The notes under the pieces: generated by a model
What the model was told of the DNA's origin: nothing
What the model saw: the letters and a program-made list of their open reading frames with translations, nothing else
Database searches by the model: none
In this document: positions 1 through 6,413 of the stretch, piece after piece
How positions within the stretch are numbered: the stretch's first letter is position 1
How the letters are laid out: each line of letters starts with the position of its first letter
Translations under genes and position numbers: made by a program
Source of the DNA: Frankiaceae bacterium
Lineage (GTDB): Bacteria; Actinomycetota; Actinomycetes; Mycobacteriales; SCTD01
DNA: 7,721 nt
Direction: 5' to 3'
NCBI GenBank assembly: GCA_947479995.1
Contig: CANKBT010000142.1
Location: 1-7,721 of the forward strand

Positions 1-659
1 CCCAGCCGCAGGCCGGCGGTGGCCGCCCCGACGCCCGTGCGGGCCAGCCCGGTCGCGCCGGCGACGGCCGTGGTCACCGCGCCGGCGACGGCGCCGCGCG
101 ACACGCCCTCCTCGCGCAGCGCCCCGCGGGTGCGCGGCTGCAGCGTGAAGAACAGCGGGGTGTCCGCGTCGTCCGGGTCGGTCGACAGGCTGCGCGCCAG
201 CAGCTTCATGCCCGTGATGCCGTCGACGAGCGCGTGGTGGATCTTCACGTAGATCGCGAAGCGGCCGTCGGCGAGGCCCTCGATGACGTGCAGCTCCCAC
301 GGCGGGCGCGACAGGTCGAGCGGGTTGCTGTGCAGCTGCGCGACCATGACGCCGAGCTCGCGCTCGTCGCCCGGCGAGGGCAGCGCCACCCGGCGCACGT
401 GGTGGTCGAGGTCGACCTCGTCCTCCTCGACCCACCAGTGCACGGGGCTGCGCTTGAGCCAGTGCGTCGCGAGGCGGCGGTTCCACGGCGACGCGACGGG
501 CAGGCCGCGGGCCTCGTCGAAGACCTGCCGCAGGTGGTCCGCCGGCGCGCCGGGCGCCGGCGCGAAGGGCAGCAGCGCGCCGACGTGCATCGGCGTCTCG
601 GTGGTGTCGAGCTGCAGGAAGCCGGCGTCGAGCGGTGCCAGCGGGATGCGCCGGGTCAC
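1..659 (-). CDS. WS/DGAT-family O-acyltransferase, N-terminal part (runs off the left edge)
   Basis: This is the N-terminal 219 residues of a wax ester synthase/acyl-CoA:diacylglycerol acyltransferase, a family that joins an acyl-CoA to a fatty alcohol or diacylglycerol to make storage wax esters or triacylglycerol, usually at the inner membrane face or on lipid bodies. The N-terminus shows the family's opening (LAPLDAGFLQLD, residues 7-18, then MHVGALLPF, 25-33). The catalytic HHxxxDG motif is complete as HHALVDG at residues 141-147. Family members are usually about 450-480 aa, so roughly the C-terminal half lies outside the window. The start is the GTG at 657-659. It overlaps the hydrolase stop as GTGA, implying translational coupling, and no separate ribosome-binding site is visible. 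The alanine/glycine-rich tail (about 188-217) is the usual variable linker. Family assignment is secure; whether it makes wax esters, triacylglycerol or another ester cannot be told. Confidence 0.93.
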   Translation of the reverse strand, partial: MTRRIPLAPLDAGFLQLDTTETPMHVGALLPFAPAPGAPADHLRQVFDEARGLPVASPWNRRLATHWLKRSPVHWWVEEDEVDLDHHVRRVALPSPGDERELGVMVAQLHSNPLDLSRPPWELHVIEGLADGRFAIYVKIHHALVDGITGMKLLARSLSTDPDDADTPLFFTLQPRTRGALREEGVSRGAVAGAVTTAVAGATGLARTGVGAATAGLRL

Positions 660-1432
660 CGCGCCCCGCCCCGCACCGCCGGGTAGAGCACGCGCAGCCG
701 CGGCGGCGGGCGGAACGGCCGCCACTCCCCCTCGGGCTGCGCCAGCCGGTCGGCGACGGCCCACAGCACCGCCGGCGAGTGCCCGAGGCCGAGGTGGCTG
801 GCGCGCACGGCGATGTTCTCGGCCGTCGGCGACGGCGTCTCCAGGCTCGCGGTCCACGACACGATGCCGTCGGTGCGCGACCAGATCGACGTCGTCGGCA
901 CCGGCAGCGGGCCGCGCACGTGGTCGGGCACCGGCAGCGCGTAGCCGGGCACGTGCAGGTGGCTGTAGCGCTCGTACGCCCTGATGGCCCGGGTCTGCGA
1001 CGGCTCGGTGAGCGCGAACGGCGTGCCGAGCGTGATGACCTGCCGCACGGCGTCGGGGCGCTCCGCGGCCATCGCCCGGGCGTAGATGCCGCCGAGGCTC
1101 CAGCCGACGACGGCGAAGGGCCGGCCGTGCCGCTCGAGCAGCTCCTCGGCGAGCAGCCGCAGCCGGGCCTCCACGCGCGGCGTCGGGCCGAGGTTGCGCC
1201 CGAGGCGCCAGCCGTGGACGTGGTGGCCGAGGCCGCGCAGGGCCGCGCGCAGCGGGCGGGTCGACAGGTCGCCCGCCAGCAGGCCGGGCAGCACGAGCAC
1301 CGGTGCGCCGTCGCCGCGCGGGGCGCCGCGCAGCACGCGGGTGGCGAGCGGCCAGCCGGCCAGGCCGAGGCCGGCGCGCAGCGGGTCGCTGGCGTACGCC
1401 AGGGCCGGCGGGGCGGCGGGGCTGGCGGGCAT
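656..1432 (-). CDS. alpha/beta hydrolase (lipase/esterase-like)
   Basis: A 258-aa alpha/beta-hydrolase-fold protein of the kind often found next to WS/DGAT genes in actinobacteria. VLVLPGLLAGD (45-55) is the strand and oxyanion-hole loop. GWSLGG (110-115) is the nucleophile elbow with Ser112. SRTDGIVSW (185-193) carries the likely acid Asp188. SHLGLGHSP (212-220) supplies the likely catalytic His213, with His218 the alternative. There is no signal peptide or membrane segment, so it is probably cytoplasmic or loosely membrane-associated. ATG is chosen because GGGAGG lies 4 nt upstream (plus-strand 1437-1442). The gene ends inside the WS/DGAT start (GTGA), so the two are almost certainly one transcript. 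Its substrate is unknown; release of fatty acids or glycerides for the acyltransferase is an inference from position. Confidence 0.88.
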   Translation of the reverse strand: MPASPAAPPALAYASDPLRAGLGLAGWPLATRVLRGAPRGDGAPVLVLPGLLAGDLSTRPLRAALRGLGHHVHGWRLGRNLGPTPRVEARLRLLAEELLERHGRPFAVVGWSLGGIYARAMAAERPDAVRQVITLGTPFALTEPSQTRAIRAYERYSHLHVPGYALPVPDHVRGPLPVPTTSIWSRTDGIVSWTASLETPSPTAENIAVRASHLGLGHSPAVLWAVADRLAQPEGEWRPFRPPPRLRVLYPAVRGGAR

Positions 1433-1436
1433 GGGG

Positions 1437-1442
1437 CCTCCC
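1437..1442 (-). promoter_or_regulatory. ribosome-binding site of the alpha/beta hydrolase, within a 12-bp palindrome
   Basis: Read on the minus strand this is GGGAGG, 4 nt before the ATG at 1432, which supports that start. It is half of the perfect palindrome CCTCCCGGGAGG (1437-1448). A folded form would partly hide the ribosome-binding site, but the zero-length centre makes a stable hairpin doubtful. Confidence 0.6.
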
Positions 1443-1459
1443 GGGAGGAGTGGGCGGGA

Positions 1460-1480
1460 CGTGCGGCGGCCTACCGCACG
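1460..1480 (-). other. intergenic hairpin between the phosphotransferase and hydrolase genes
   Basis: Seven-base arms CGTGCGG and CCGCACG (1460-1466 and 1474-1480) flank a 7-nt loop, beginning 10 bases after the phosphotransferase stop codon on the minus strand. No run of T follows, so it is not a classical intrinsic terminator. It could slow or partly terminate transcription between the two genes, or protect a 3' end. Confidence 0.35.
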
Positions 1481-1490
1481 CGGCGACGGC

Positions 1491-2546
1491 TCAACCGAGC
1501 CCGGCGACGCGGCGGCACCGCTCGTCGAGGTAGCCGACGAACAGGCCGAAGTGCTCGAAGGCCGGGTTGGTGGTCTGGCCGTGCACGTAGCGGTACCAGA
1601 TCTGCTGCAGGATCACGGCCAGCCGGAACAGCCCGAACACCTCGTAGAAGACCCAGTCGTCGACCGCCGTGCCGGTGCGGGCGGCGTAGCGCTGCACGAC
1701 CTCGGCGCGGGTCGGCATGCCCGGCAGCCGGCTCGGCTGCCGCGACGACAGCTGGAAGACCTCGTCGTCGTCGGCCTGCACCCAGTACGCCAGCGCGCCG
1801 CCGAGGTCCATGAGCGGGTCGCCGACGGTCGCCATCTCCCAGTCGAGGACGGCGACCACGCGCAGGTCGTCGTCGAGCACGAGGTTGTCGAGGCGGAAGT
1901 CGTTGTGCACCAGCACCTGGCCGACGTCGTCCGGCTGCTGCGCGTCGAGCCAGGCCATGACGCGCTCGAGGTCCGGCACGTCGTCGGTGCGCGCCGCGCG
2001 GAAGCGCCGCGACCAGCCCTCGACCTGGCGTCGGACGTAGCCCGGGCCGCGCCCGAGGTCCTGCAGGCCGGCCGCCGCCACGTCGACGGCGTGCAGGTCG
2101 GCGAGGGTGTCGACGAACCGCTCGCCGAGCGCCTGCGCGCGCGCCGGGTCGTCGAGCCGCAGCTCCGCGGGCACCCTGCGCCGGACGATGTGGCCGGGCA
2201 CCCGTCGCATGACGTAGAACTCCGCGCCGAGCACCGACGGGTCGTCGCACAGGCCGAGCATCTCCGGCACCTGCGGGAAGACCGGCGCGAGCGCCGCCTG
2301 CACGCGGTGCTCGCGCCCCATGTCGTGCGCCGACGCGGCCTTCTGCCCCGCGGGCGGCATGCGCAGCACGAGGTCCTGGTCGGGGTAGCGCAGCAGGAAC
2401 GTGAGGTTGGACGCGCCCGCGCTGAACTGCCCGACCTCCGGCGGCGCCTCCGGCAGCTCGGGGCGCCGCCCGCGCAGCCAGGCGTGCGCGGCCGCGACGT
2501 CGAAGGCGTCCTCGGGCCGCACCGGCGGCACCTCGTCGACGGGCAC
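1491..2546 (-). CDS. aminoglycoside-phosphotransferase-fold kinase (ACAD10/FadE36-like)
   Basis: A 351-aa cytoplasmic kinase of the APH/choline-kinase fold (PF01636 type). The nucleotide-binding N-lobe shows QFSAGASNLTFLL (40-52). The Brenner motif HNDFRLDN (214-221) holds the catalytic Asp216 and Asn221. The metal-binding DFG-equivalent is DWE (235-237), followed by GDPLMDLGG (242-250). After strand VLR (60-62) the sequence reads MPPAG where classical kinases have a Lys; as far as I recall this is usual in the ACAD10-like branch. The GTG at 2546 is chosen because AGGAGGA lies 4 nt upstream and the product then matches the family length; the open frame continues much further upstream but without coding character. 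Relatives have been mislabelled acyl-CoA dehydrogenases because ACAD10 fuses both domains; no dehydrogenase domain is present here. The substrate is unknown, perhaps a hydroxyacyl or lipid alcohol given the downstream lipid genes. Confidence 0.88.
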   Translation of the reverse strand: MPVDEVPPVRPEDAFDVAAAHAWLRGRRPELPEAPPEVGQFSAGASNLTFLLRYPDQDLVLRMPPAGQKAASAHDMGREHRVQAALAPVFPQVPEMLGLCDDPSVLGAEFYVMRRVPGHIVRRRVPAELRLDDPARAQALGERFVDTLADLHAVDVAAAGLQDLGRGPGYVRRQVEGWSRRFRAARTDDVPDLERVMAWLDAQQPDDVGQVLVHNDFRLDNLVLDDDLRVVAVLDWEMATVGDPLMDLGGALAYWVQADDDEVFQLSSRQPSRLPGMPTRAEVVQRYAARTGTAVDDWVFYEVFGLFRLAVILQQIWYRYVHGQTTNPAFEHFGLFVGYLDERCRRVAGLG

Positions 2547-2550
2547 GCGC

Positions 2551-2557
2551 TCCTCCT
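2551..2557 (-). promoter_or_regulatory. ribosome-binding site deciding the phosphotransferase start
   Basis: Minus-strand AGGAGGA followed by gcgc and GTG. It is the strongest Shine-Dalgarno match in the window and fixes the start at 2546 within a much longer open frame. Confidence 0.75.
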
Positions 2558-2584
2558 GCGGGGTGGTCCGGCGTGGGCCGGGAG

Positions 2585-2590
2585 ACCGTA
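2585..2590 (-). promoter_or_regulatory. candidate -10 element of the phosphotransferase gene
   Basis: Minus-strand TACGGT fits the actinobacterial TAnnnT -10 pattern. It would place the transcript start near 2578, giving a leader of about 30 nt that contains the AGGAGGA site. A -35 at the expected spacing (GACGAC on the minus strand, 2608-2613, 17-nt spacer) is a weak match. Confidence 0.4.
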
Positions 2591-2603
2591 CCCAGGCGCC
2601 GCC

Positions 2604-2609
2604 TAGGGT
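2604..2609 (+). promoter_or_regulatory. candidate -10 element of xseA (leaderless transcript)
   Basis: TAGGGT ends 6 nt before the xseA GTG. With normal -10 to start-site spacing, transcription would begin at the GTG itself. No Shine-Dalgarno sequence precedes this GTG, which agrees with leaderless translation. No good -35 is visible. Confidence 0.5.
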
Positions 2610-2615
2610 CGTCGG

Positions 2616-3818
2616 GTGCCCACCGAGACGAGCGCGGAGCAGCCGCTGCCCGTGCGCACCGTCGCCCGGCACCTCGCCGAGTGGGTGGCCCGGCTGGGGC
2701 GCGTCTGGGTCGAGGGCCAGGTGACGCAGCTGAGCCGCCGCGCCGGCACCAGCTTCCTCACCCTGCGCGACCCGGTCGCCGACGTCAGCGTGTCGGTCTC
2801 GTGCCGCGCGGGCGTGCTCGAGGCGGTCGTGCCGCGCCTGCAGGAGGGACACCGGGTCGTCGTGCACGCCAAGCCGGAGGTCTGGCTGGCGCGCGGCTCG
2901 CTGAGCCTGGTGGCCACCGAGATCCGCCCGGTGGGCGTCGGCGAGCTGCTCGCCCGCGTCGAGCGCCTCAAGCAGCTCATGGCCGCCGAGGGCCTGTTCG
3001 CCGCCGAGCGCAAGCGCCCGCTGCCCTTCCTGCCGGGCGTCGTCGGCCTGGTCACGGGCCGCGCCAGCGCCGCGGAGCGCGACGTGCTGGAGAACGCCCG
3101 CCGGCGCTGGCCGGCCGTGCGCTTCGACGTGCGCGAGGTCGCCGTGCAGGGCCACCTCGCCGTCGAGCAGGTGGTCGGCGCGCTGCGCGCGCTCGACGCC
3201 GCGCCGGAGGTCGACGTCATCGTGCTGGCGCGCGGCGGCGGCAGCGTCGAGGACCTCCTGCCCTTCAGCGACGAGACGCTGTGCCGCGCGGTCGCGGCCT
3301 GCCGCACGCCGGTCGTCAGCGCCATCGGCCACGAGCCCGACAGCCCGCTCGTCGACCACGTCGCCGACGTGCGGTGCTCGACCCCGACCGACGCCGGCAA
3401 GCGGGTCGTGCCCGACGTCGCGGAGGAGCTCGTGCGGGTGGCGCACCTGCGCGACCGCGCCCGGCGCGCGGTCACCGGCCGCGTGCACCGCGAGCAGGAC
3501 CGGCTCACCGCCGCGCGCAGCCGGCCGGTCATGGCCGACCCGCACGTGCTCGTCGACCTGCGGCGCGACGACGTGCTCGGGCTGCGGGCGCGGGCGCGGC
3601 GCTGCGCGTCGGCGCGGCTCGACGCGGCCGTCCGTGACCTCGAGCACACCCGCGCGCGCGTGGTCGCGCTCAGCCCGCAGGCCACCCTCGACCGGGGCTA
3701 CGCCGTGGTGCAGGACGCCGCCGGCCGCGTCGTCCGCGACCCGGCCGCGGTGGCCGACGGCGAGGCCCTGCGCGTGCGGCTGGCGGGCGGCGCGCTCGCC
3801 GTACGCTCGACGCCGTGA
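2616..3818 (+). CDS. xseA: exodeoxyribonuclease VII large subunit
   Basis: The large, catalytic subunit (400 aa) of exonuclease VII, which degrades single-stranded DNA from both ends into oligonucleotides in repair and recombination. The N-terminal OB-fold DNA-binding domain spans about 12-100 (VWVEGQVTQLS, 30-40). The catalytic domain begins at the KRPLPFLPGVVGLVTG segment (123-138). It carries the family signatures VQGH (177-180), VIVLARGGGSVEDLLPFSDE (201-220) and AIGHEPDSPLVDHVADVR (236-253), then STPT. The rest is the helical region that binds small subunits, with a C-terminal GYAVVQDAAGRVV segment. Length is slightly below the E. coli protein and normal for actinobacteria. The start is GTG at 2616, just after a -10-like TAGGGT. 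The stop overlaps the xseB start as GTGA, giving coupled synthesis of both subunits. Confidence 0.97.
   Translation: MPTETSAEQPLPVRTVARHLAEWVARLGRVWVEGQVTQLSRRAGTSFLTLRDPVADVSVSVSCRAGVLEAVVPRLQEGHRVVVHAKPEVWLARGSLSLVATEIRPVGVGELLARVERLKQLMAAEGLFAAERKRPLPFLPGVVGLVTGRASAAERDVLENARRRWPAVRFDVREVAVQGHLAVEQVVGALRALDAAPEVDVIVLARGGGSVEDLLPFSDETLCRAVAACRTPVVSAIGHEPDSPLVDHVADVRCSTPTDAGKRVVPDVAEELVRVAHLRDRARRAVTGRVHREQDRLTAARSRPVMADPHVLVDLRRDDVLGLRARARRCASARLDAAVRDLEHTRARVVALSPQATLDRGYAVVQDAAGRVVRDPAAVADGEALRVRLAGGALAVRSTP
3802..3807 (+). promoter_or_regulatory. possible internal -10 element for xseB
   Basis: TACGCT inside the last codons of xseA ends 7 nt before the xseB GTG and fits TAnnnT. It might give a separate leaderless xseB transcript in addition to coupling with xseA. 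It lies in coding sequence, so chance is a real alternative. Confidence 0.25.
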
Positions 3819-4045
3819 CCGCGCCCGCGACCCCCGAGCGACCGTCGTACGAGCAGGCGCGGGACGAGCTGGCCGAGGTCGTGCGCGCGCTCGAGGCGGG
3901 CGGCACGTCGCTCGAGGAGTCGCTGGCGCTGTGGGAGCGCGGCGAGGCGCTCGCCCGCACGTGCCAGGAGTGGCTCGACGGCGCGCGCGCCCGGCTCGAC
4001 GCGGCGCTCGGCGCCGAGGAGCAGGGGCAGCCCGGCGCGGGCTAG
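3815..4045 (+). CDS. xseB: exodeoxyribonuclease VII small subunit
   Basis: A 76-aa protein with the whole XseB domain: SYEQARDELAEVVRALEAGG (11-30), then SLEESLALWERGEALARTCQ, then a helix that reads DGARARLDAALG. Several copies of this helical-hairpin protein bind the long C-terminal helix of XseA to form active exonuclease VII. Length is normal for the family. The GTG start overlaps the xseA stop as GTGA. The TAG stop (4043-4045) overlaps the stop of the convergent DUF4245 gene, so the two reading frames share three bases at one CTAG. Confidence 0.95.
   Translation: MTAPATPERPSYEQARDELAEVVRALEAGGTSLEESLALWERGEALARTCQEWLDGARARLDAALGAEEQGQPGAG
4030..4042. terminator. possible bidirectional hairpin at the convergent gene ends
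   Basis: GCCCG-gcg-CGGGC is a 5-bp stem with a 3-nt loop immediately before the shared CTAG. A 12-bp palindrome, CTCGGCGCCGAG, lies just upstream (4007-4018). Both are symmetric and could fold on either transcript, but there is no T run on either side and such GC-rich symmetry can be accidental in this genome. Confidence 0.2.
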
Positions 4046-4605
4046 GGCCGCACGACCGCCGCGACCTGGCGGAGCTCCTCCAGGCTGGTGTCCTCGCGGG
4101 TGCCGCCGACCGCGACCGTGCGCCCGTCGACCTCGCGGACGAGGGTCGTCTCCTCGTCGGCGTTCTGCAGCTGCGTCCACGTCACGCCGGCGACGTCGAA
4201 GGTGCCGACCTCGGTGCCCTGGCCGCTGAAGTCCGCGAGGAACGCCTCGTCGCCGCCGAGCGAGGCGGCGTACTCGACGTAGTGCTCGGTAGGCGTGTTC
4301 CAGCCGATGCGCAGGCCGTCGCCGTCGGCGACCACGGCGTTCGACACCCAGCCCTGGGGCAGCTCGCCGGGCACCGGGATGCCGGGGGCCGCGCGCTGGA
4401 GCTCGCTGATCGCGCCGGCCGTGGGCACCTCGCGGATCTCGGCCTCGTCCTGGCTCGGCGGCTGGGCCAGCCACCAGATGACGACGACCCCGACCATCAC
4501 CAGGCCGAGCGAGCGCACCATGTCGCCGACCGTCTCGCGGCCGCGCTTGCGCGTGACGACCTCGGCGGGGGCACCGGCGGCGGGCGTCTGGACGGGCGTG
4601 GTCAT
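4042..4605 (-). CDS. DUF4245 domain membrane-anchored protein
   Basis: A 187-aa protein of unknown function from the actinobacterial DUF4245 family. A short basic cytoplasmic N-terminus (RKRGRETVGDMVRSLG, 19-34) leads into one hydrophobic segment (about 33-48, LGLVMVGVVVIWWLAQ). An extracytoplasmic domain follows, containing the family's PxPGELPQGWVSN-like stretch (78-89) and a GW-rich core (LRIGWNTPTEHYVEYA, 98-113). The basic residues on the N-terminal side suggest the C-terminal domain faces outward. From general knowledge, this family often lies near glpX or xseAB in actinobacteria; here the xseAB link is kept but no glpX follows in the window. ATG at 4605 is the natural start, with a -10-like hexamer close by and no Shine-Dalgarno. 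It is 17 bp downstream of the PLP enzyme gene, so read-through from that operon is likely. Confidence 0.88.
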   Translation of the reverse strand: MTTPVQTPAAGAPAEVVTRKRGRETVGDMVRSLGLVMVGVVVIWWLAQPPSQDEAEIREVPTAGAISELQRAAPGIPVPGELPQGWVSNAVVADGDGLRIGWNTPTEHYVEYAASLGGDEAFLADFSGQGTEVGTFDVAGVTWTQLQNADEETTLVREVDGRTVAVGGTREDTSLEELRQVAAVVRP

Positions 4606-4611
4606 GCCCCC

Positions 4612-4617
4612 AGTGTC
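4612..4617 (-). promoter_or_regulatory. possible -10 element of the DUF4245 gene
   Basis: Minus-strand GACACT ends 6 nt before the ATG. It differs from TAnnnT only at the first base and lies in the 17-bp gap after the PLP enzyme gene. Its placement matches the other start-proximal hexamers in the window and would give a leaderless transcript. Confidence 0.35.
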
Positions 4618-4622
4618 CCCCC

Positions 4623-5777
4623 TCAGCGCCCGGCGAGCACGGCGGACATCGCGTCGAGCACCGCCAGCGCCTCGTCGGCCGTGTTGTAGAAGTGCGGCGA
4701 CACCCGGATGCCGACGCCCGGGCGGTGGTCGACGACGAAGCCGCGGGCGTGCAGGGCGTCGTGCACCCGCGTGCTGTCGCCCGGGTCGATGGTCACGTGG
4801 CCGCCGCGCTGCGCCGGGTCGTGCGGCGAGCGCACCGTGAAGCCGCGCTCGAGCGCGCCCTCGAGCAGCGGCTGCGTGAGGCTCACCGAGCGCTCGCGCA
4901 CGGCGGCCACGCCGACGTCGACGAGCGCCTGGTACGCCGGCGCGGCGGCGTAGGCCGCAGGCACGCCCGGGGTGCCGCCGGCGAAGCGCGCGACGCCCTC
5001 GGCGTAGTGCAGCTCGGGGTCGAAGTCGAAGGGCCGGGCGACGCCGAACCACCCGGTCGTCACCGGGCGCAGCTGCGCGGCGACGTGCGGCGCGGCGTAC
5101 ATCCAGCCGTTGCCGGGGCCGCCGGACAGGTACTTCACCGAGCCGCCGACGTAGAGGTCGACGCCGAGGTCGACGACGTCGACCGGCAGGGTGCCCGCCG
5201 CCTGGTAGCCGTCGACGAGCACGAGCGCGCCGACGGCGTGCGCGCGCTCGACGAGCGGCGCCAGGTCGACGACGGTCGCGGTGCGGAACAGCACGTGCGA
5301 GACCGACACCAGCAGCGTGCGGTCGTCGACCGCCGCGACGGTGGCGTCGAGGTCGGCGTGCACGCCGTCCTCGGAGCCGGGCACGACGACCGCCTCGCCG
5401 CCGAGGCGGTGCACCTGCGACCAGGTGTTGAGGCTGCCGGGCCAGTCGAGCGCGCCGGTGACGACGCGGTTGCGGCGGCCCTGCCAGTCGAGGCTGGCGA
5501 CGACGTCGCCCAGCAGGTCGGCGACGTTCTGCCGCATGACGACGGTGCCGGCGGGGGCGCCGACGAGGCGGCCGACGAGGTCGGCGGTGCGCTGCACCTC
5601 GGGCGCCCACGTCTCCCAGGCGACGACGCCCTGCTCGGCCCACAGCCGGGTGTAGTCGGCGAGCCGCTCGGGCGTCTGCCGGTGCATCGCGCCGAGGGTG
5701 TGGCTGGCCAGGTAGGTCGAGCGCGCGAGCACCGGGTAGTCCGCCCGGCGCGCCAGCAGGTGCTCGTGCGCGCTCAC
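4623..5777 (-). CDS. kynureninase-like PLP-dependent enzyme (aminotransferase class V fold)
   Basis: A 384-aa fold-type I PLP enzyme close to the kynureninase branch. The PLP lysine is Lys215 in GGSVKYLSGGPGNGWMYA (211-228), close to the kynureninase KYLNGGPG signature. Asp189 in LVDGYQAAG (187-195) should pair with the cofactor pyridine nitrogen. The C-terminal DHRPGVGIRVSPHFYN (350-365) matches kynureninase's conserved Arg-containing substrate-carboxylate region. The N-terminal TYLASHTLGAM (21-31) sits where kynureninases have a GNSLG motif, so the substrate pocket differs. No tryptophan-degradation partner is visible in the window. I therefore do not assign kynU; it could be a kynureninase, a desulfurase/epimerase-like relative, or act on another amino acid. 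The GTG at 5777 overlaps the flavin reductase stop (GTGA) and gives a normal family length; the open frame extends upstream only as an antisense-like shadow of that gene. Confidence 0.82.
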   Translation of the reverse strand: MSAHEHLLARRADYPVLARSTYLASHTLGAMHRQTPERLADYTRLWAEQGVVAWETWAPEVQRTADLVGRLVGAPAGTVVMRQNVADLLGDVVASLDWQGRRNRVVTGALDWPGSLNTWSQVHRLGGEAVVVPGSEDGVHADLDATVAAVDDRTLLVSVSHVLFRTATVVDLAPLVERAHAVGALVLVDGYQAAGTLPVDVVDLGVDLYVGGSVKYLSGGPGNGWMYAAPHVAAQLRPVTTGWFGVARPFDFDPELHYAEGVARFAGGTPGVPAAYAAAPAYQALVDVGVAAVRERSVSLTQPLLEGALERGFTVRSPHDPAQRGGHVTIDPGDSTRVHDALHARGFVVDHRPGVGIRVSPHFYNTADEALAVLDAMSAVLAGR

Positions 5778-6394
5778 TCCGGCGCCAGCTCGGCGTACGG
5801 CACGCGGCGGTGGCTGGTGACCTCGCCGATCGTCGACCACTCGTCGGCGCCGAGGCGCGCGACCGGGCGCAGCAGGTCGATCGCCGGGCGGTCGTCGCGC
5901 AGCGCCGCCTCGTCGACCGTCGCCCACACGACGCGGCCGAACACGACGGTCGAGCCGCCGGGCCCCTCGCCGAAGGCCCGCGTGCCCTCGAGCACGCACT
6001 CGAGGTTGACCGGCGAGGCCGCCACCCCGGGCACCGCGACGACCGTGCTGGGCAGCCGGGCGACGCCCGCCGCGTCGAACTCGCTGGTGTCGGGCGGGAA
6101 GTCCGTGCCGGTGCGGTTGACCTGGTCGAGCAGGTCCTCGGTGCACACGGCGACGACGAACTCGCCGGTCGCGGTGGCGTTGCGCAGCGAGTCCTTCTCG
6201 CCCACCGACGTGAACTGCACGACCGGCGGCCAGGCCGACGAGATGGTGAAGAACGAGTGCGGGGCGAGGTTGTCGACCCCGGCCGCCGACCGGGTCGCCA
6301 CCCAGGCGATCGGCCGCGGCACCACCACGCTGTTGAGCAGCGGGTAGACGCCGGCGGCGCCCAGCTCGGACGGGTCGTAGTCGCGGCGGGGCAC
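5774..6394 (-). CDS. flavin reductase family protein (FMN-binding split barrel)
   Basis: A 206-aa protein of the flavin-reductase-like/DIM6-NTAB family, which bind FMN in a split beta-barrel and often reduce free flavin with NAD(P)H. Family features are LLNSVVVPRPIAWVAT (19-34), DNLAPHSFFTISS (41-53), the flavin-binding stretch VGEKDSLRNATATGEFVVAV (64-83) and the C-terminal LRPVARLGADEWSTIG (175-190). The start is GTG at 6394, with a TAGGCT -10-like element 6 nt upstream and no Shine-Dalgarno. It is the first gene of a minus-strand unit with the PLP enzyme (GTGA overlap) and probably DUF4245. Co-transcription suggests it works with the PLP enzyme, for example on an aromatic or amino-acid-derived substrate, but no monooxygenase partner is present here, so this is inference. 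Confidence 0.88.
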   Translation of the reverse strand: MPRRDYDPSELGAAGVYPLLNSVVVPRPIAWVATRSAAGVDNLAPHSFFTISSAWPPVVQFTSVGEKDSLRNATATGEFVVAVCTEDLLDQVNRTGTDFPPDTSEFDAAGVARLPSTVVAVPGVAASPVNLECVLEGTRAFGEGPGGSTVVFGRVVWATVDEAALRDDRPAIDLLRPVARLGADEWSTIGEVTSHRRVPYAELAPE

Positions 6395-6400
6395 GCGTCG

Positions 6401-6406
6401 AGCCTA
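6401..6406 (-). promoter_or_regulatory. candidate -10 element of the flavin reductase gene (leaderless)
   Basis: Minus-strand TAGGCT ends 6 nt before the GTG at 6394 and matches TAnnnT. The surrounding CCTAGGCTCGACGCGTG resembles the xseA site CCTAGGGTCGTCGGGTG at 14 of 17 positions. No -35 match stands out. Confidence 0.5.
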
Positions 6407-6413
6407 GGTCGCG

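Noticed and set aside
1437..1448. CCTCCCGGGAGG as a regulator operator
   Set aside because: It is explained by the GGGAGG ribosome-binding site plus chance complement, and it is not positioned at a recognisable promoter.
635..1813. Long plus-strand open frame opposite the hydrolase and phosphotransferase genes
   Set aside because: The translation is rich in Arg, Ala and Gly with no domain, and the opposite strand encodes two clear protein families with catalytic motifs.
1491..2546. Calling the phosphotransferase an acyl-CoA dehydrogenase (FadE36)
   Set aside because: It shows only the kinase fold (HNDFRLDN, DWE) and no dehydrogenase domain.
2573..3637. Second plus-strand frame and a minus-strand frame (2603-3685) over xseA
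   Set aside because: Both are low-complexity shadows of xseA, which has full-length family motifs.
2547..3647. Upstream extension of the phosphotransferase frame, antisense to xseA
   Set aside because: The extension lacks family similarity and crosses the xseA promoter and gene. AGGAGGA before the GTG at 2546 gives a family-length protein.
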